This document shows, one piece after another, positions 1 to 11,390 of a DNA stretch of 64,000 nt (the first letter of the stretch is position 1; the number at the start of each line of letters is the position of its first letter). Source of the stretch: Areca catechu (taxonomy: Eukaryota; Streptophyta; Magnoliopsida; Arecales; Arecaceae); the NCBI GenBank assembly GCA_021397845.1, contig CM038040.1, forward strand, positions 48,503,088-48,567,087. The letters are read 5' to 3'. A program made the translations under genes and the position numbers. The notes beneath the pieces were generated by a model. The model ran no database searches. It was given only the letters and a program-made list of their open reading frames with translations, and had not been told where the DNA came from.

Positions 1-748
1 CAGAGAATTGATGAATCATGAAGATAGATACCAAATTCACGAAGCAACTGCTGAATCCAGATATCGGCGGTGGCATTGGCTAATCTTTTGTTTTCAAATT
101 TAGAATCAGAGCAACTGTATGTTGTTTCTTAGCGCTCCTGGAAATGAGATTAGGACCAAGAAAAAAAAAAAAAAAAAATCTATTGATAGAGCGATGATCA
201 TCTGGGCTTGCAGCCTAATCAGCATCAGAGAAAGCATGAAGTTGGAGGGAAGAGTACTTGGCAATCAAGAAGCCATGGAAGATGAACCAGCCTAATTAAG
301 CTGCAATAGATGGAAAAGAAGCTTCATCAAATGCAATGTTGTGAGAGGTGAAAATGTGACCCAAAGAAGGAGGATAACAATGATAACCTTTATAACCAGA
401 TGGATACCCAAGGAATATACATGGGGAAGAGTGAGCGTCAAGTTTGTAAGACGTGTAAGGACGTGAACAAGGGAAGCAGAGGCAACCGAAGGTCGGTATG
501 GTTGGGTTTAGAGTGAAAATGGGTTTCCCGAGGAAATAAAAAATTGAGACTTTTGGTAGGTGGTCGATTAATAATAAATATTGTTGTTCCAAAGGCAAAG
601 TCCCAATAAAAATGAACCCGAACGAGCTTGTGTAATTAATGCAAGATTTTTTTTTTTTTTTTTTGATGACAATAGGACGATGTTGATGTTTAGCTGCCCA
701 GTTTTGTTGAGAGGTGTGAGGACATGTGGCCAATTCATTAACTTGCAA
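1..748 (-). pseudogene. Ty1/copia pol remnant (integrase C-terminal part and RNase H part)
   Basis: The minus strand at about 530-300 encodes the stretch that ends copia integrase, with the motifs FGCLCFPC, CIFLGYPSGYKGY and the closing FDEASFP. Below about 170 it degrades into an RNase H-like stretch (a KKQHTVA-like motif and a C-terminal QQLLREFGI-like motif). The reverse transcriptase expected between these blocks is missing, so the copy is internally deleted. Homopolymer tracts at 161-178 and 646-664 break the frame. The family call is fairly sure. The fragment is not functional and continues off the left edge. Confidence 0.7.
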
Positions 749-961
749 TTCATTTTGAAATGTGTGTGTGAGAGAAAATCACGTGCCCTATTTAGTTTCA
801 ATAAAATTAATTTTATTTCCGAGAATATTTTCAACGTGTAATAGATAAATGCAAAATACATTAGCAATATTAGAATGAGCGCGTAATGGATAAAAACATG
901 AGTATTTCGAGTTGTCATTTAAAAAGTGAACATAGTGGTGCTTACCCAAATGTAAAATAAT

Positions 962-1059
962 TGTAAGAAAATTATTATTATTTTAAAATTTTATGCATGA
1001 TTTCTAGAATACTAAAATAATATTATTTTTTAAATTGATCTGAGCAAACAATAGATTTG
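962..1059 (-). repeat. Copia LTR end (U5 side), cut by Tat element B
   Basis: This block (TGTAAGAAAATTATTATTAT onward) closely matches 9183-9270. There the same block is followed, in minus-strand sense, by a copia primer binding site, which identifies the block as the U5 end of a minus-strand copia LTR. The match stops at 1059, exactly where the LTR of element B begins with TGTTGTTGCC. B therefore inserted into this LTR. Confidence 0.55.
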
Positions 1060-1641
1060 TGTTGTTGCCGAACCCGAGCGATTCCTTCGCACCATCAAGA
1101 TCCGCCAGTCAGGTTTCCTTCGAGGCCCTACAAAATAAACCCATACACCAGAGAATTTCTGGTAGGAGACACTTCGATGTTTAAGCCAGCAAGAATTCGA
1201 GTGACAAATATATAATTTTAAAGAAGATAAGTAAGAATGAAAATACTTCAGCTAGTTTTTTTTTACTTACCCTCTGGAGGTTCCCTCTTACCGGTATTTA
1301 TAGGCATTTGCTTTAACGGAATTCAATTGGAAAGAGTTAGTTTCAACGTTATTCCATTGATAATGACTTGGACCCATTTTAACGGTCAGTCGTTATTCTG
1401 TTGAGATAATCACCTCTTTTCTTGTCATCCCGATTCTTTTAGAATCGACTGGCATACTTAAGTCGGTCGGACTTTATGAGTTCGTTAGACGTAACGAGTG
1501 GATCGGATCAATGAATTTGGAAAGAGAGTCTGTCGATTGTCGCCTCATCAACTTGTTAACTTTGGGCCTGACATGGCCTTTTGTTAACCTTCGAGCCTAT
1601 TATGGCTTTTTATGAGTCAATCCGACCGGCCCATCACAACA
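1060..1641 (-). repeat. 3' LTR of Tat element B
   Basis: Read on the minus strand this 582-bp block starts TGTTGTGATGGG and ends GGCAACAACA, giving TG...CA ends. It is directly preceded in that sense by a purine-rich tract. A TATA box lies inside it. No second copy is present, because the other end of B is deleted. Confidence 0.65.
1295..1303 (-). promoter_or_regulatory. TATA box in the LTR of element B
   Basis: The minus strand reads CTATAAATA here, a plant TATA consensus, 339-347 bases inside the LTR from its U3 end. This is the expected place for the LTR promoter. Assigned by motif only. Confidence 0.5.
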
Positions 1642-1658
1642 CTTGCTCCCCACTCTCA
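1642..1658 (-). promoter_or_regulatory. Polypurine tract of element B
   Basis: The minus strand reads GAGAGTGGGGAGCAAG directly before the LTR start TGTTGTGATG. A purine tract abutting the 3' LTR is the plus-strand primer site in LTR retrotransposons. Confidence 0.6.
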
Positions 1659-2166
1659 GTTTCAAGATATATTGTTGCCTTGAAAAATTAGAGTTAGTCA
1701 TTGTTTATTTTAATTTGTTTTTCTTGCCTAGTCATCACGTTCCTCACCTGGAGGCGAGAAGATATCCTTCAATGATAGCAAATCTTGAAGTCAGTTGGTA
1801 GTAGTAATTCGTCCCTTTTTGGGGGTTACACCTTTGCCATGTATCGAATTTTCATAGGTGGCATGGCAAAAATTCTCTCGAATCATCGGGTCGTGTCAAT
1901 TTCCTTCCTGTCGGTGCTTGAAAGGGATTCCAATTTGTGGAATGATCATAATCATTGAAGTTGCTTGAAGATACGATCGTAGTCGTTGTCGTCTTTTTAT
2001 TTCTGTTAGGCAGATTCTCGCGGATCAAGATTTACATATTGGTTTTCCTCCCATCGTATCGACTTCTTCCCCATCGATGTCGTATCTTTGGTTAAGATGC
2101 TTATACGTGGCACGATTAGAGGCACTCACACCATTCATGGAAGAAATCATGGCCATTGCAATCACC

Positions 2167-2175
2167 TATATAAAG
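2167..2175 (+). promoter_or_regulatory. TATA box upstream of the antisense extra gene of B
   Basis: TATATAAAG lies about 144 bases before the ATG at 2311 of the plus-strand extra gene. It suggests the antisense gene has, or had, its own promoter. The rest of 1659-2301 holds no reading frame I can support. Confidence 0.4.
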
Positions 2176-2301
2176 GGTTCTTCTCCTTTGGAGCTAGATC
2201 TTTATGCCATTCTCAGGTTCCAGCAACTTTAGGAAGCCTTTTGTCCTCGTCTTTCCTTCTTCTTTCGAGTACTTTCTCTTCTCAGGTCAGATCCTCTTCC
2301 T

Positions 2302-4368
2302 TTGCTCATCATGGTTCGGTCCTTAGGAGTTCCCATCGCTGGTAGATCTTCAACCTATAGGAGAGGAGATGAGTCCTCCGGTAGTCTCGGTCCTCTAAGG
2401 GGAAGGAGTCCCTATAGGGAAGAACATGGGCTCAAGTCCATTAAGAGCAACCTTAGTGAGTCTAGGGTTATTGTCTCGCGGAGTCATTGTGAAATTCCGT
2501 AGGATTTTATTGTAGTAGTTCCTCATTTCGATGAGAGATTATATAGATCTCCTTCCAAAAGTATAGAGTATACGAAGACCACCTGAAGGCAGGCCTTTGT
2601 TTCCCACTCCACCCTTTTTTTGTTCAGATTTTCAACCTATACCATGTAGTTCCTGCATAATTGACTCCGAATAATATTCGGATCATCTATGCTTTCCTAG
2701 TCCTTTGTCATAACCTTTATATAGAAACTAGGTCTTCCTTATTTTGCTCTTTCTTCATCTTGAAGGACTTCTACGGTCAAGGATGGTGGGTCATCGGCTC
2801 TCATCGTGATCGAAGGTTTATCTTTAGGCTTCTATCGGCCATTCACGAGTAGAAGCTCTATTTCTTTTTTCTTACTTTCGTCCAATCGTGAGGCTTTAGT
2901 ACTGAGTGGAGGGAGCCTCGTCCAAGCTCGAATGATGAGAAGAAGGTTTTAGTAGCTGACAAGGAGGACTATAAGAAGCTCTTAGGAGTCGAAGTCCCTT
3001 CGATAAAGGAGCTGCTAAGCTAGCAGAGTCTCCACTTTGCTCGAGTTAGCATGTCTCTTTCCTTAAGTATATACCATCGGATAATTGCTTTGTTGTTTTT
3101 CCTTCTTTCTTTGTTTTCTTGCAACTATTAATACCTTGCTTCCTTGCAGATGCAAAAATGAAGCCCGATGCTTGAAGGCATAGATAGGTGGTCAGGAAGA
3201 GACAGACTATGCCTCCTCCTGCTGAATTGGAGGGTATGAAGAAGGTCAAGAGGACCGTTGCTCTCCCAGAGGCTTTAACTAGGGGAGATATCCCCATTGA
3301 GGTGTGGTCGACTTCTGACGACGACAACGTCCCACTAATGGAACTCTGCTCAAGAGTTGCTCCAATTGTACAACCTTTGGAGCAGTTGACTACACCTTCG
3401 GACATCAGCATTTCTATAGCCTAGCCTTACCGATCAGACAAAGGTAAGGCTCCCTAGGTAGAGGTGGAGTCTGAAAGGGGCCAACCATTCGAAGAAGATC
3501 AGTTTGTGGACTTCAATGTCTATGCTGACAAAACGGGTCTGGACAACCCCGAACTAGCTCGACGGTTGCTGAAGGCCATCATCCTCTCGAAGGACCAGGA
3601 GGTTATCAAGACTCGGTGACTGGAGGATGTTGTTCCTTCCATGTACCCGAGCTTCCTTAATGTAATATATCTCTTTTTTCCTTCATAATAATACAATGAA
3701 CATTATTGATTTATTGTTTTTGTATTGTAGTTTATCCACAAGATCTCTTTGATTGAAAAGAGCATCTCTAGGTTCGCCGACCTAAGTCGAAGTCTTCGCA
3801 ATCAATTGGAGTCGATGAAGGCCCAAAAAGAAGTACCGAGGAGCTTAAGTAAGCTCTGGAAGGCAAACTATAGAATAATATCGCCACCAACCTTTTGCTG
3901 GAGAAAGAGTTGAAGGCAGTTCAAGTAAAAGTGGCCGAACTGGAAGCTAAACTCAAGAAGAAGAAGAAGCATCACTCGACGAAAGTTCTAATAAAAGAGG
4001 GTCTTCAAAAATCCAATGAAGCCCTGGCCCATAAATCGGCAACTGAGAAGAGGGTGGCACTAGCAGAAGAAAAGCTCCTTCAAGCTATCCACCAAGCCGT
4101 CAAGGATTACAAGAAGTCTAAGGACTTTGATGACGAGATGACTGAGGTTAGAGTGGTAAGTTTCCAAATGGGTTTCAAAGACTGTAAGGATAAAGTTACT
4201 AAACTTTATCTTGACCTAGATTTATCGGAGGACATCATGGCCAAAGAAGAAGAAGAGGATGATGATGACTAACAAGTGGCCAAAGAACCAGAAGCTGCCG
4301 TCCTCTCTGCAACAATCGATCAAGCTGAGGATCATCCAAAAGAAAATGTTGTCGAGGGCCAAGAATAG
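2302..4368 (+). pseudogene. Antisense extra gene (PF04195-like) of Tat element B, decayed
   Basis: This gene runs opposite to the pol of its element. Near 2661-2880 it encodes the conserved core of the 'putative gypsy type transposon' family (LTPNNIRI-like, FFILKDFYGQGWWVIG and an AIHEWKL-like stretch that meets a stop at 2850). Downstream pieces at 3188-3424 and about 3450-3620 are hydrophilic. The end, about 3730-4270, is a lysine- and glutamate-rich coiled coil closing in an acidic tail EEEEDDDD. A TAA at 4270 interrupts a frame that continues to TAG at 4366. The T-rich stretches near 2870 and 3670-3730 sit where introns occur in the related genes of A and C. Function is unknown for the family. 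The copy is broken. Confidence 0.7.
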
Positions 4369-4629
4369 TCGTAACTTTCATTGTTTTTTTATGTAAATGT
4401 ACCAACTTTTAAAATATGAATGAAAGATCTCTTTACCCAAATGTCTTCTTTGGCTTCGAACTTCTAGGATGTCTTCTTGGCTCTTGTGTGCGTGTGAAAA
4501 AATTTCTATGTATCAACTCTTTGCATTATACTTCAAACATTTTTCCTATGATGTTATTTTTTGCTAAGTATCAGCTCTTCGGCATATTAGCAACGATATC
4601 CTAATGAGGTCAGCATCTTAAAGAATGTA

Positions 4630-4925
4630 CATATGATACCGATTGGGTTGGTTGATCAAGCCAACCTATTTTTTATCGGGTGTAAGTCAGTGGGCTAGAC
4701 CAACTCTTTATCTGTCAGAAATACTGATTAAGTCAATGGGTTAGACCAATTCCTTGTTAAGTACACCGATTGGGTTAGTTGCTTAGACCAACCCTTATAT
4801 TATCTGGTTTGAGTCAGTAGATTAGACCAACTATTTAGAGGCACTGATTGAGTTAGTTGATTTGACCAATCCTTTATTTTGTCGGATGTGAATCGGTGAG
4901 TTAATCTGACTATTTATGATTGAGT
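4630..4925. repeat. Degenerate tandem repeat in the spacer of element B
   Basis: Short alternating motifs (GATTGGGTTGGTTGAT-like and GGGTTAGACCAACTC-like) recur at about 4637, 4690, 4733, 4766, 4811 and 4846. The position, between the end of pol and the end of the antisense gene, matches that of the satellite array in element C. The rest of 4369-4960 shows nothing else. Confidence 0.45.
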
Positions 4926-4960
4926 ACTTCTTCTAGAGAGAAGATCAAAAGGGCTCTTCA

Positions 4961-6230
4961 TTGATAATGTTTGTGTAAATTTTCTACATTCCATGGTCGA
5001 GCCATCTGATAATCATCTAAGCTTTTAATCCGGTAAGTTTCGGGTCATATCACTTCAGTGATCCCGTAAAGGCCTTCCTAATTAGGGGCAAGCTTTTCCT
5101 GCTTTGTGGGTTATGATATTTTGGCTCTTCATATCATCAAATCTTCGGGCCAAAAGATTATGGCTTTCACCCGTGAGTTATAATACCGGACGACCTTCTA
5201 TCAGCACATGGTCATTCATAGTTATGCTTGGAGTCTTGTGCCTTCGAGCAGGTCCAAGTCGCCTCTTCCTTGCTCTAATTTTTTCGATTTTTTAAAGTGA
5301 TCCATCCTCCTAAATCGGAGAGTGATTTCCACCAGTATCATTGCTTCACTCCTGAATGTTAGATTGAATGGTGACTCTTCAATAGTAGATCGGGGAGTTG
5401 TCTGATATGCCTAGAGAACAAAATTTAGTTCTTCAGCCTATAATCCTTTTTGCCTCATTTAGCCTAGTTTTTAGACCATGAAGAATTGTTCGATTTATCA
5501 CCTCTGCTTTCCCATTCGATTGAGGATGTTTGATGAAAGTTAGCTTATGAAGAATGCGGTACCGGGCATAGAAATCTTTGAACTTTTATTGTCAAACTAT
5601 CTTCCATTTTCGGTGATGACGGCATAGGGGATTCCAAATTGGTACATTATAGAGTTTCTAACAAAGCTCTCAACTTTCTCTTCAATGATGTAGGCTAAAG
5701 GTTCGGTTTCAATCCATTTAGTGAAGTAGTTGATTGCTACGATTATAAATTTTTCCTAACCAAAGGTTGGAGGAAAAGGGCCAAGGATGTCCATTCCTCA
5801 ATAGGCGAATGGTCAAGGAGTGATTAACTGAGTCAGCTGACTTGCTTGGCGCCTTTGAATATTGGAATACCTTTGACACTGATCAACCTTCTCATAAAAT
5901 CGGTAGCATCTTTCTGGATGGTCGACCAATAGTATCCCTAGTATATAATTTTATAGGCCAGAGATCTATCCCTCAGGTGTTCACTACATATACCTTCGTA
6001 AACTTCTCTCAAGGTAGAGTCAGCATATGAGGGCCCTAAGCACTTCAACAGAGATTGTATAAAGGACCTCTTATAAAGAGTACCCTCCAAGATAATATAT
6101 TGCGAAACCATCTACCAAATCCATTTGGCTTCAGCAACATCCTCTGGTAATACCCCTTCATTTAAATATCTGACGATCGGATCCATCTAGCTAGGCTCTA
6201 GCTCTACTTGGTGTATTTCCTAATTTTCTT
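4961..6230 (-). pseudogene. Integrase of Tat element B, decayed
   Basis: From high to low coordinates the minus strand gives a degraded HHCC zinc-binding segment (LREVYEGICSEHL), then the core with MDILGPFPPTFG and IDYFTKWIE. The strand-transfer motif reads ITENGR, where ITDNGR is usual, and the next codon is a stop. Further on is HPQSNGKAEVINRTILHGL with the last acidic residue kept. The end carries a PWNVENLHKHYQ motif and a stop at 4961, the normal end of pol in this group. The Asp-to-Glu change in the DDE triad and the stops make it inactive. Confidence 0.75.
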
Positions 6231-6300
6231 CCATTATACCAGGAACTTCTAGGTATTCAATAAAAGTCTGACCTAGGGAGTCGAGAGTCATAGTAACTAA

Positions 6301-6759
6301 TCAGGATAGTGCATTAGCATAAGAGTTCTCGATTCGTGCAACATGAGAGATAGCAAAGAATTCGAATTTGGTAACAAGATCTCGTACTTTTTTTAAATAC
6401 TTCACCATAGTAGCATCTCGGGCCTCAAACTCTCCTTTAACTTGGTTTACAACCAATTGGGAGTCTGAAAAGATCTTGATCTTTCGAATACCTAGTTTCT
6501 TGGTAATTCTAAGTCCTGCCAATAGGGCCTCGTACTCCTCATGGTTATTTGATGTTAGGAAAGAGAAGCGAAGAGTGTACTTCATGATATCTCCATTGAG
6601 GTTAGCTATAATCAGCCATGCTCCACAACCAGAGGAGTTAGATGCTCTGTCCACATGAAGTATCCACATAGAATTGGAATTATCTTTGACTTTTTTGATG
6701 TCTATATGGTCTTCCTCCTCTCTATTACTCCAAGTGCATTTGGCTATGAAGTCAGCCAA
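6301..6759 (-). pseudogene. Second (archaeal-type) RNase H of Tat element B
   Basis: A 152-residue open stretch carries LHVDRAS, YEALLAGLRI, IFSDSQLVVNQV and a final NSYANALS. These are the Asp, Glu and Asp positions of the extra RNase H that defines the Tat group. In the second motif HEEYEALL replaces the usual QAEYEALL, but the Glu is kept. The piece is unusually open compared with the neighbouring pol regions. It lies just 5' of integrase, as expected. Confidence 0.75.
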
Positions 6760-7795
6760 TACTTAGACTTTTATCGCTGGTCGTGGTTGGTATGTAATAT
6801 CAAACTTACCTAACTTGATGGCCCATTTGGCTACTCTTCTTGAGGTATCGGGGCATTGTAAGATGGCCCTTAGTGGCTGATCTGTCAATACAATGATCGG
6901 AAGAGTCTAAAAATATGGTCTCAAGCACTTCATTGCAATCACCAAAGCATATATCAATTTTTATTCCTTCGGATATCTTACCTCAACATCATATAGTACC
7001 TTGCTAGTGTAATAAACTAGCTTATGGATGCCTTCTGGTTCCTTCCTAATAAGCACCGAGTTGATTACTTCATCTAAAGTGCAGAGACAGAGATATAAGT
7101 CTTCTCCTTCTTAAAACTTTGAGAGTAATGGATGATTAATTAGATATCTCTTTAATTCCTCGAAAGCTCGTTGGAAATTTTCTGACCACTCAAAATTCTT
7201 TGCTTGTCATAAAGCCTTGAAGAAAGGTAAGCATCTTTATGCCAACTGAGAGATGAATCGACTTAAAAAGGCAACGCGACCAATCAACTATTGTACTTGC
7301 TTCTTATTAGAAGAATGCCTCATGTCGAGAATAGCTGGGATTTTTCAGGATTGGCTTCTATTTCATAATTGGTGACAAGAAAATCGAGAAACTTTCCTGA
7401 AATCACTTCGAAGACACACTTAGTTGAATTCATTTTCATCTGATGGCTTCTTAATATATATACCGAAGGCTTCCTCAGATCTCTGATATGATCAATTGGT
7501 TGGATGCTTTTCACTATCATATCATCGATATATGCCTTCATATTTTTCCTGAGCTACTTTTTAAAGATCTTGTTGACTAGCCACTGGTATGGTGCTCCCA
7601 TATTTTTCAATCCGAATGGCATTACTTTATAACAATACAACCCCTTCTCAGTAATGAAAGCTATATTTTCTTCATCCTCAGGGTCCATTCGAATTTGATT
7701 ATAGTTTGAGAAGGCATCTATGAAATTTAAGAGCCTGTGTCCAGCAGTAGTATCAACCAGTTGATCTATCTTCGACAAGAAGAAACTATCCTTCG
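6760..7795 (-). pseudogene. Reverse transcriptase and first RNase H of Tat element B, truncated
   Basis: The copy starts inside RT at PKDSFFLSKIDQLVD (about 7790). It keeps FIDAFSNYNQIRM (catalytic Asp), MPFGLKN and AYIDDMIVKS, where YIDD replaces YVDD, then MNSTKCVF and the start of the connection. The RNase H part from about 7310 to 6800 is riddled with stops. The fingers of RT, protease and gag are absent. The truncation point abuts AT-rich DNA of unknown type. Confidence 0.75.
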
Positions 7796-9169
7796 GTCTA
7801 ACAGTCCAAAAAATTGCTCAAATTGGATGTAAAATGAGTAAGTTACAATAATTTTATCAAAAAATCAATAATAGATGATTAAATCATAAATTACAGAAAT
7901 ATCAAAAAAAACTTATAAAATATATTTTAAGAAAATGATAAGGACCTAGATGTAAAATTTTGAAGATTGATTTGTAATATTTAAAATTTCAGGAATCTAT
8001 ATGTAATTTTATATGGATTCATATGTAATTTGAAATTTTATAGGGGATTATTTATAAATTTTTCTCAACCCAAAATTAAAGCTGATCTAATATGATTGCG
8101 TTCAACGAGTTCTTCAATTTGGGCTCAACTTATTTAATTAATTAATGGATGGATCTGGGACTTAGTAGGCTAAAACCCAAACCCATAATCCATTAATCCA
8201 TTAAGCTAACCCATCTTCCTCCTCTTTGGCCTTTCTTGATCACCACTATAGTTAGCCCCAAACCCACCATGGCCGCCGCCTCCGAATCTGGCACCATCGT
8301 TGTTGATGGGTCTCCGGCCCATCCCAACCGTCGACGGCCATCTCTTGACCACCGGCAAGTTGAATCGGCCTTCCTTTTTCTCCCTCCGTGTTGATTATTT
8401 TTGGTCTCTTCTACGGCGAGGGCGACCGGTCCTACATGGCCATGCCTATCGACCAAAACTAATCGTCGACAAATGGAAGAGGGAGATCTAATAGCATATC
8501 TCCTCTCTCTATCAAGTCTAAGAGAGAGGAGGATGAGAGGATTGATGGCCGTCAAGCCCAAATCCCCGATTATCCGCCATCCATTCTCTACCTATTTAAT
8601 GCCGAAATGGTAGCCACCTCTAGAATGGTCGTTGGTCGGTCCTTGCCGGTCGCTTCAGGGGATGTATGGGAGGAGGAGGGCATGTCGGTTCCCTCCGTTG
8701 CTGGCCCTAATTTAATTTTTTTAGATGGTTTGATCATGAATCACTAGCTGGGGGGCTGTAACTGAAGCCGATGCCCGCCGGATGGTTGATGGTCTTTTCC
8801 AGGTAAGCGACCTCTTCATCTAATAGGAGGAGGGCATGGCGGTTTCCATGACTACCGACCCTAATTTTCTTTTTAATATTCTAGCATAAGTGCCATGAGT
8901 CCCCATTTTCTCCCATAGCCATGATCTGCCATGGCCAAAAAGCTTGATGGCGGCATTAATGGCCTTCGATAATGGATCTGGAGGATATCGAAGCCATAAG
9001 CATGAAGAAATCTACTCATTTCTTCAAGAATCGTCGAGGAGAAAGACATGATGGCCAGATGGGAGAAGGAATCAGGAAAACAAATTAAAAACAAAATCCA
9101 AAAGAAAACCAGGATTCTTTCTCACGAAATAAATTAAAAATAGAAGAGATTCTAGATCATGCTTAGTTG
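7796..9169. other. Unassigned interval, possibly interior of a non-autonomous copia-like element
   Basis: About 7800-8180 is AT-rich. About 8200-8640 is GC-richer and has chance reading frames on both strands. Two related stretches, around 8660-8710 and 8823-8875, share GGAGGGCATG(T/G)CGGTT. The interval lies on the internal side of the minus-strand primer binding site at 9170-9181. I recognise no protein domain here. Confidence 0.3.
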
Positions 9170-9181
9170 CTCTAATACCAA
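9170..9181 (-). promoter_or_regulatory. Copia-type primer binding site
   Basis: The minus strand reads TTGGTATTAGAGC, close to the TGGTATCAGAGC primer site that copia elements match to initiator tRNA-Met. It sits two bases from the end of the LTR block starting at 9183. Confidence 0.6.
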
Positions 9182-9182
9182 T

Positions 9183-9280
9183 TATAAGAAAATTATTATT
9201 ATCCTAAGATCTTATACATAATTTCTAGAATACTAAAACAATATTATTTCCAAGAATTAATTTGAGCAAACAATAGATCA
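9183..9280 (-). repeat. Copia LTR end (U5 side) next to its primer site
   Basis: It is highly similar to 962-1059 and ends, in minus sense, with TTTTCTTATA right before the primer binding site. It is therefore the 3' edge of a 5' LTR. Its other edge is not defined; a short echo of it occurs at about 9388-9411. Confidence 0.5.
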
Positions 9281-10054
9281 TTGAACCCCATATAACAAAT
9301 AATATCTAAAGATTTGAAATATGTACCTGCATTTGCTATTAATTTTCAAACCTGCAATCATGGATACTTACATGAATATCAAAGGCTAAGATCTTATACA
9401 TAATTTCTGGAAGGCTAGCCGTGCGACACAAGAGTAGACCTTCAAATATGGCTTCATGTACGCTTCTGCTTATTGTTTGGTTATTTCCAATGATATCACA
9501 TGTTTATTTTTTGGGGATTTGCTTTCAAAAGGACTTCAGAATAATTTTCATCAAAGAGGAATAATTCCTAACATTGTGAAGCATGAGTATTAGCAAGTGA
9601 GATCTAGACTTCATACGACATGGCGAGATCACTAATTTGAGTCACAATTGGTTCATCGGCCGTCCAGAGAAGCCATCCTAATGCCAGTTGATCCTTGATA
9701 TGATACGTGCAAAACTCTGGACTGGGACTAACTACAAGCTTTCCATCTTCAATTTATGTTGGTATGGTCGTGCTGGACAAGGGAATGAGCCATTGACCAT
9801 TTCAAGTAGCCCGTTGGTATGGAGATACAGTAGGATGCGTCTTTTCCAGACCATTTAATTGTTTCCCTCTAAATGGAGTCCGATAGATGAAGAGAGAAAA
9901 GCAAAGCACTTGATTGGAGAAGTCGCAGCTAAGGACCACTTTGGAGAAGAAGCCAAAGCCACGTCAGAGCTAGATGGAGTCCACAGAGGTAGCAATAATC
10001 ATAATAGGCACAACAAAGAATGAAAATATTGAGGAGAAAGAGAAACTAAGGAAT
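9281..10054. other. Unassigned interval
   Basis: I find no domain, long frame or repeat boundary, apart from the short LTR echo near 9390 and the target duplication of the next element at 10055-10059. The minus strand may continue the copia element whose primer site lies at 12165, but nothing confirms it. Confidence 0.3.
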
Positions 10055-10622
10055 GTATGTGTCGCCCCTCAAACCCAAGGCCTGGGCCAGAAATGCGACA
10101 AACGGCCATATGTTCTGGGGTTCAGCCTTCCCAAAGATATACCAGGTCTGTACCAATCATTTCTTAGATAAAATGAGTAACCAGGCAATTTAAAAAAAAT
10201 AAAACATATGTAGGCAAGTAGATTCAAATGTCATAAAGCCAACCGTCATACATTTGACTTAATCTAAATTCAGACAATAAATAAAAAAAAATTGATAGTG
10301 ACCACTAGATCCTAAGCCTCACTGATTGAATCCCTGGCCCAAGTGTTCCTCTGATCCTGAAAAAGAATGCAAGGGAAAGGAATGAGTTTCCCTTAAACTC
10401 AGTAAGTCATCATATATCATAAATATAAAATTTATCATGAATCTAGAGTAACTCCACGCATGTGAGCAATCATAAAAATATAAGTCATTTCCCATTATTA
10501 ACCATCTTATTTATTTTTCTGACATCATACAAATTTTTAGGATGGCCATCCAAACACACTCACTTAGTCCTTCATACTATGGCCACGATCGGCCCGTGGC
10601 TCGCCACAAAAGAGTCTAGACC

Positions 10623-10815
10623 CTGTGTCACATGCCGCACATCGGTCATGTGCCAGCGATAGCCCCGCTGGAGGCCCAAAAGAAGTCTAACTCTGAGTAT
10701 CACACGAGAAACATGCTTCCCAGCATGTGCTAGAATAAAACAATAACTCCTGTGTCACATACCGCACATCGGTCATGTGCCAGCGATAGCCCCGCTGGAG
10801 GCCCAAAAGGAGTCT
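10623..10815. repeat. Direct duplication with 127-bp period inside the solo LTR
   Basis: A stretch of about 66 bp starting CTGTGTCACAT and ending TGGAGGCCCAAAA occurs at 10623 and again at 10750, with nearly identical sequence. Confidence 0.8.
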
Positions 10816-11229
10816 AGATCCTCGTGTGATATAGTCGGACTAAAGAGCAATTAAAACCAATTCACCCCACGACTTATTACATCTTAGTCTAGGTTTAAAT
10901 TTCATAACACATCAAGATATATATGTATATAGCATGAACATAAACAATAAAATTCAATAACAAGTCAAATAATGGGTTCACATCATGCATGGCAAAATTA
11001 TATTGGTGAGTGATAACTTACAGTTTCACCAACTTAGCACTAATCCTGATTTTCCAAGGATGATGACGATCCTGCATCACAATTTATTTTGTTTATGATT
11101 TAATATCATTAATTCCTATATATAAAAAAAAACATAAAACAAATCCCTTGGGACAACCCCAGACAAACTCTTTCCTTCCTTCTTGTCGTTACTGGGTCGG
11201 CCCATCCAAGATAATAGGCCTAGCCCAAC

Positions 11230-11390
11230 AGGGCATGGCTCAACCAAGTCTGGCCCAACGAGGCCCGGTCCAGCCAAGCCCAGCCCAGCCCAGCCCGGCC
11301 CAGCCAAGCCCGGCCCAGCCAAACCCGGCCTAATCAAGCTTGGCCCAGCCAAGCTCTGATCAAACCGAGCCCAGCCAAAAGCCCACTCCA
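11230..11390. repeat. GGCCCAGCC-type simple repeat
   Basis: Degenerate repeats of GGCCCAGCCAAGCCC fill this stretch of the solo LTR. They create proline- and glycine-rich frames on both strands that I do not regard as genes. Confidence 0.75.

Larger units (their letters stand above)
1060..7795 (-). mobile_element. Truncated Tat-lineage Ty3/gypsy element B
   Basis: On the minus strand the order is reverse transcriptase (truncated), RNases H, integrase, a repeat-bearing spacer, an antisense extra gene, polypurine tract and 3' LTR. Gag, protease and the 5' LTR are gone; homology stops in RT near 7795. Two RNase H domains plus an antisense extra gene between pol and the 3' LTR are hallmarks of the Tat group. 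Codon decay is heavy, so B looks older than element A. The 5' flank is the copia LTR ending at 1059. The right junction has no matching target duplication, which fits a later deletion. Confidence 0.8.

Noticed and set aside
8193..8613. 122-codon minus frame and overlapping plus frames
   Set aside because: Three overlapping frames with no recognisable motif in a GC-rich patch. No promoter or homologue is visible.
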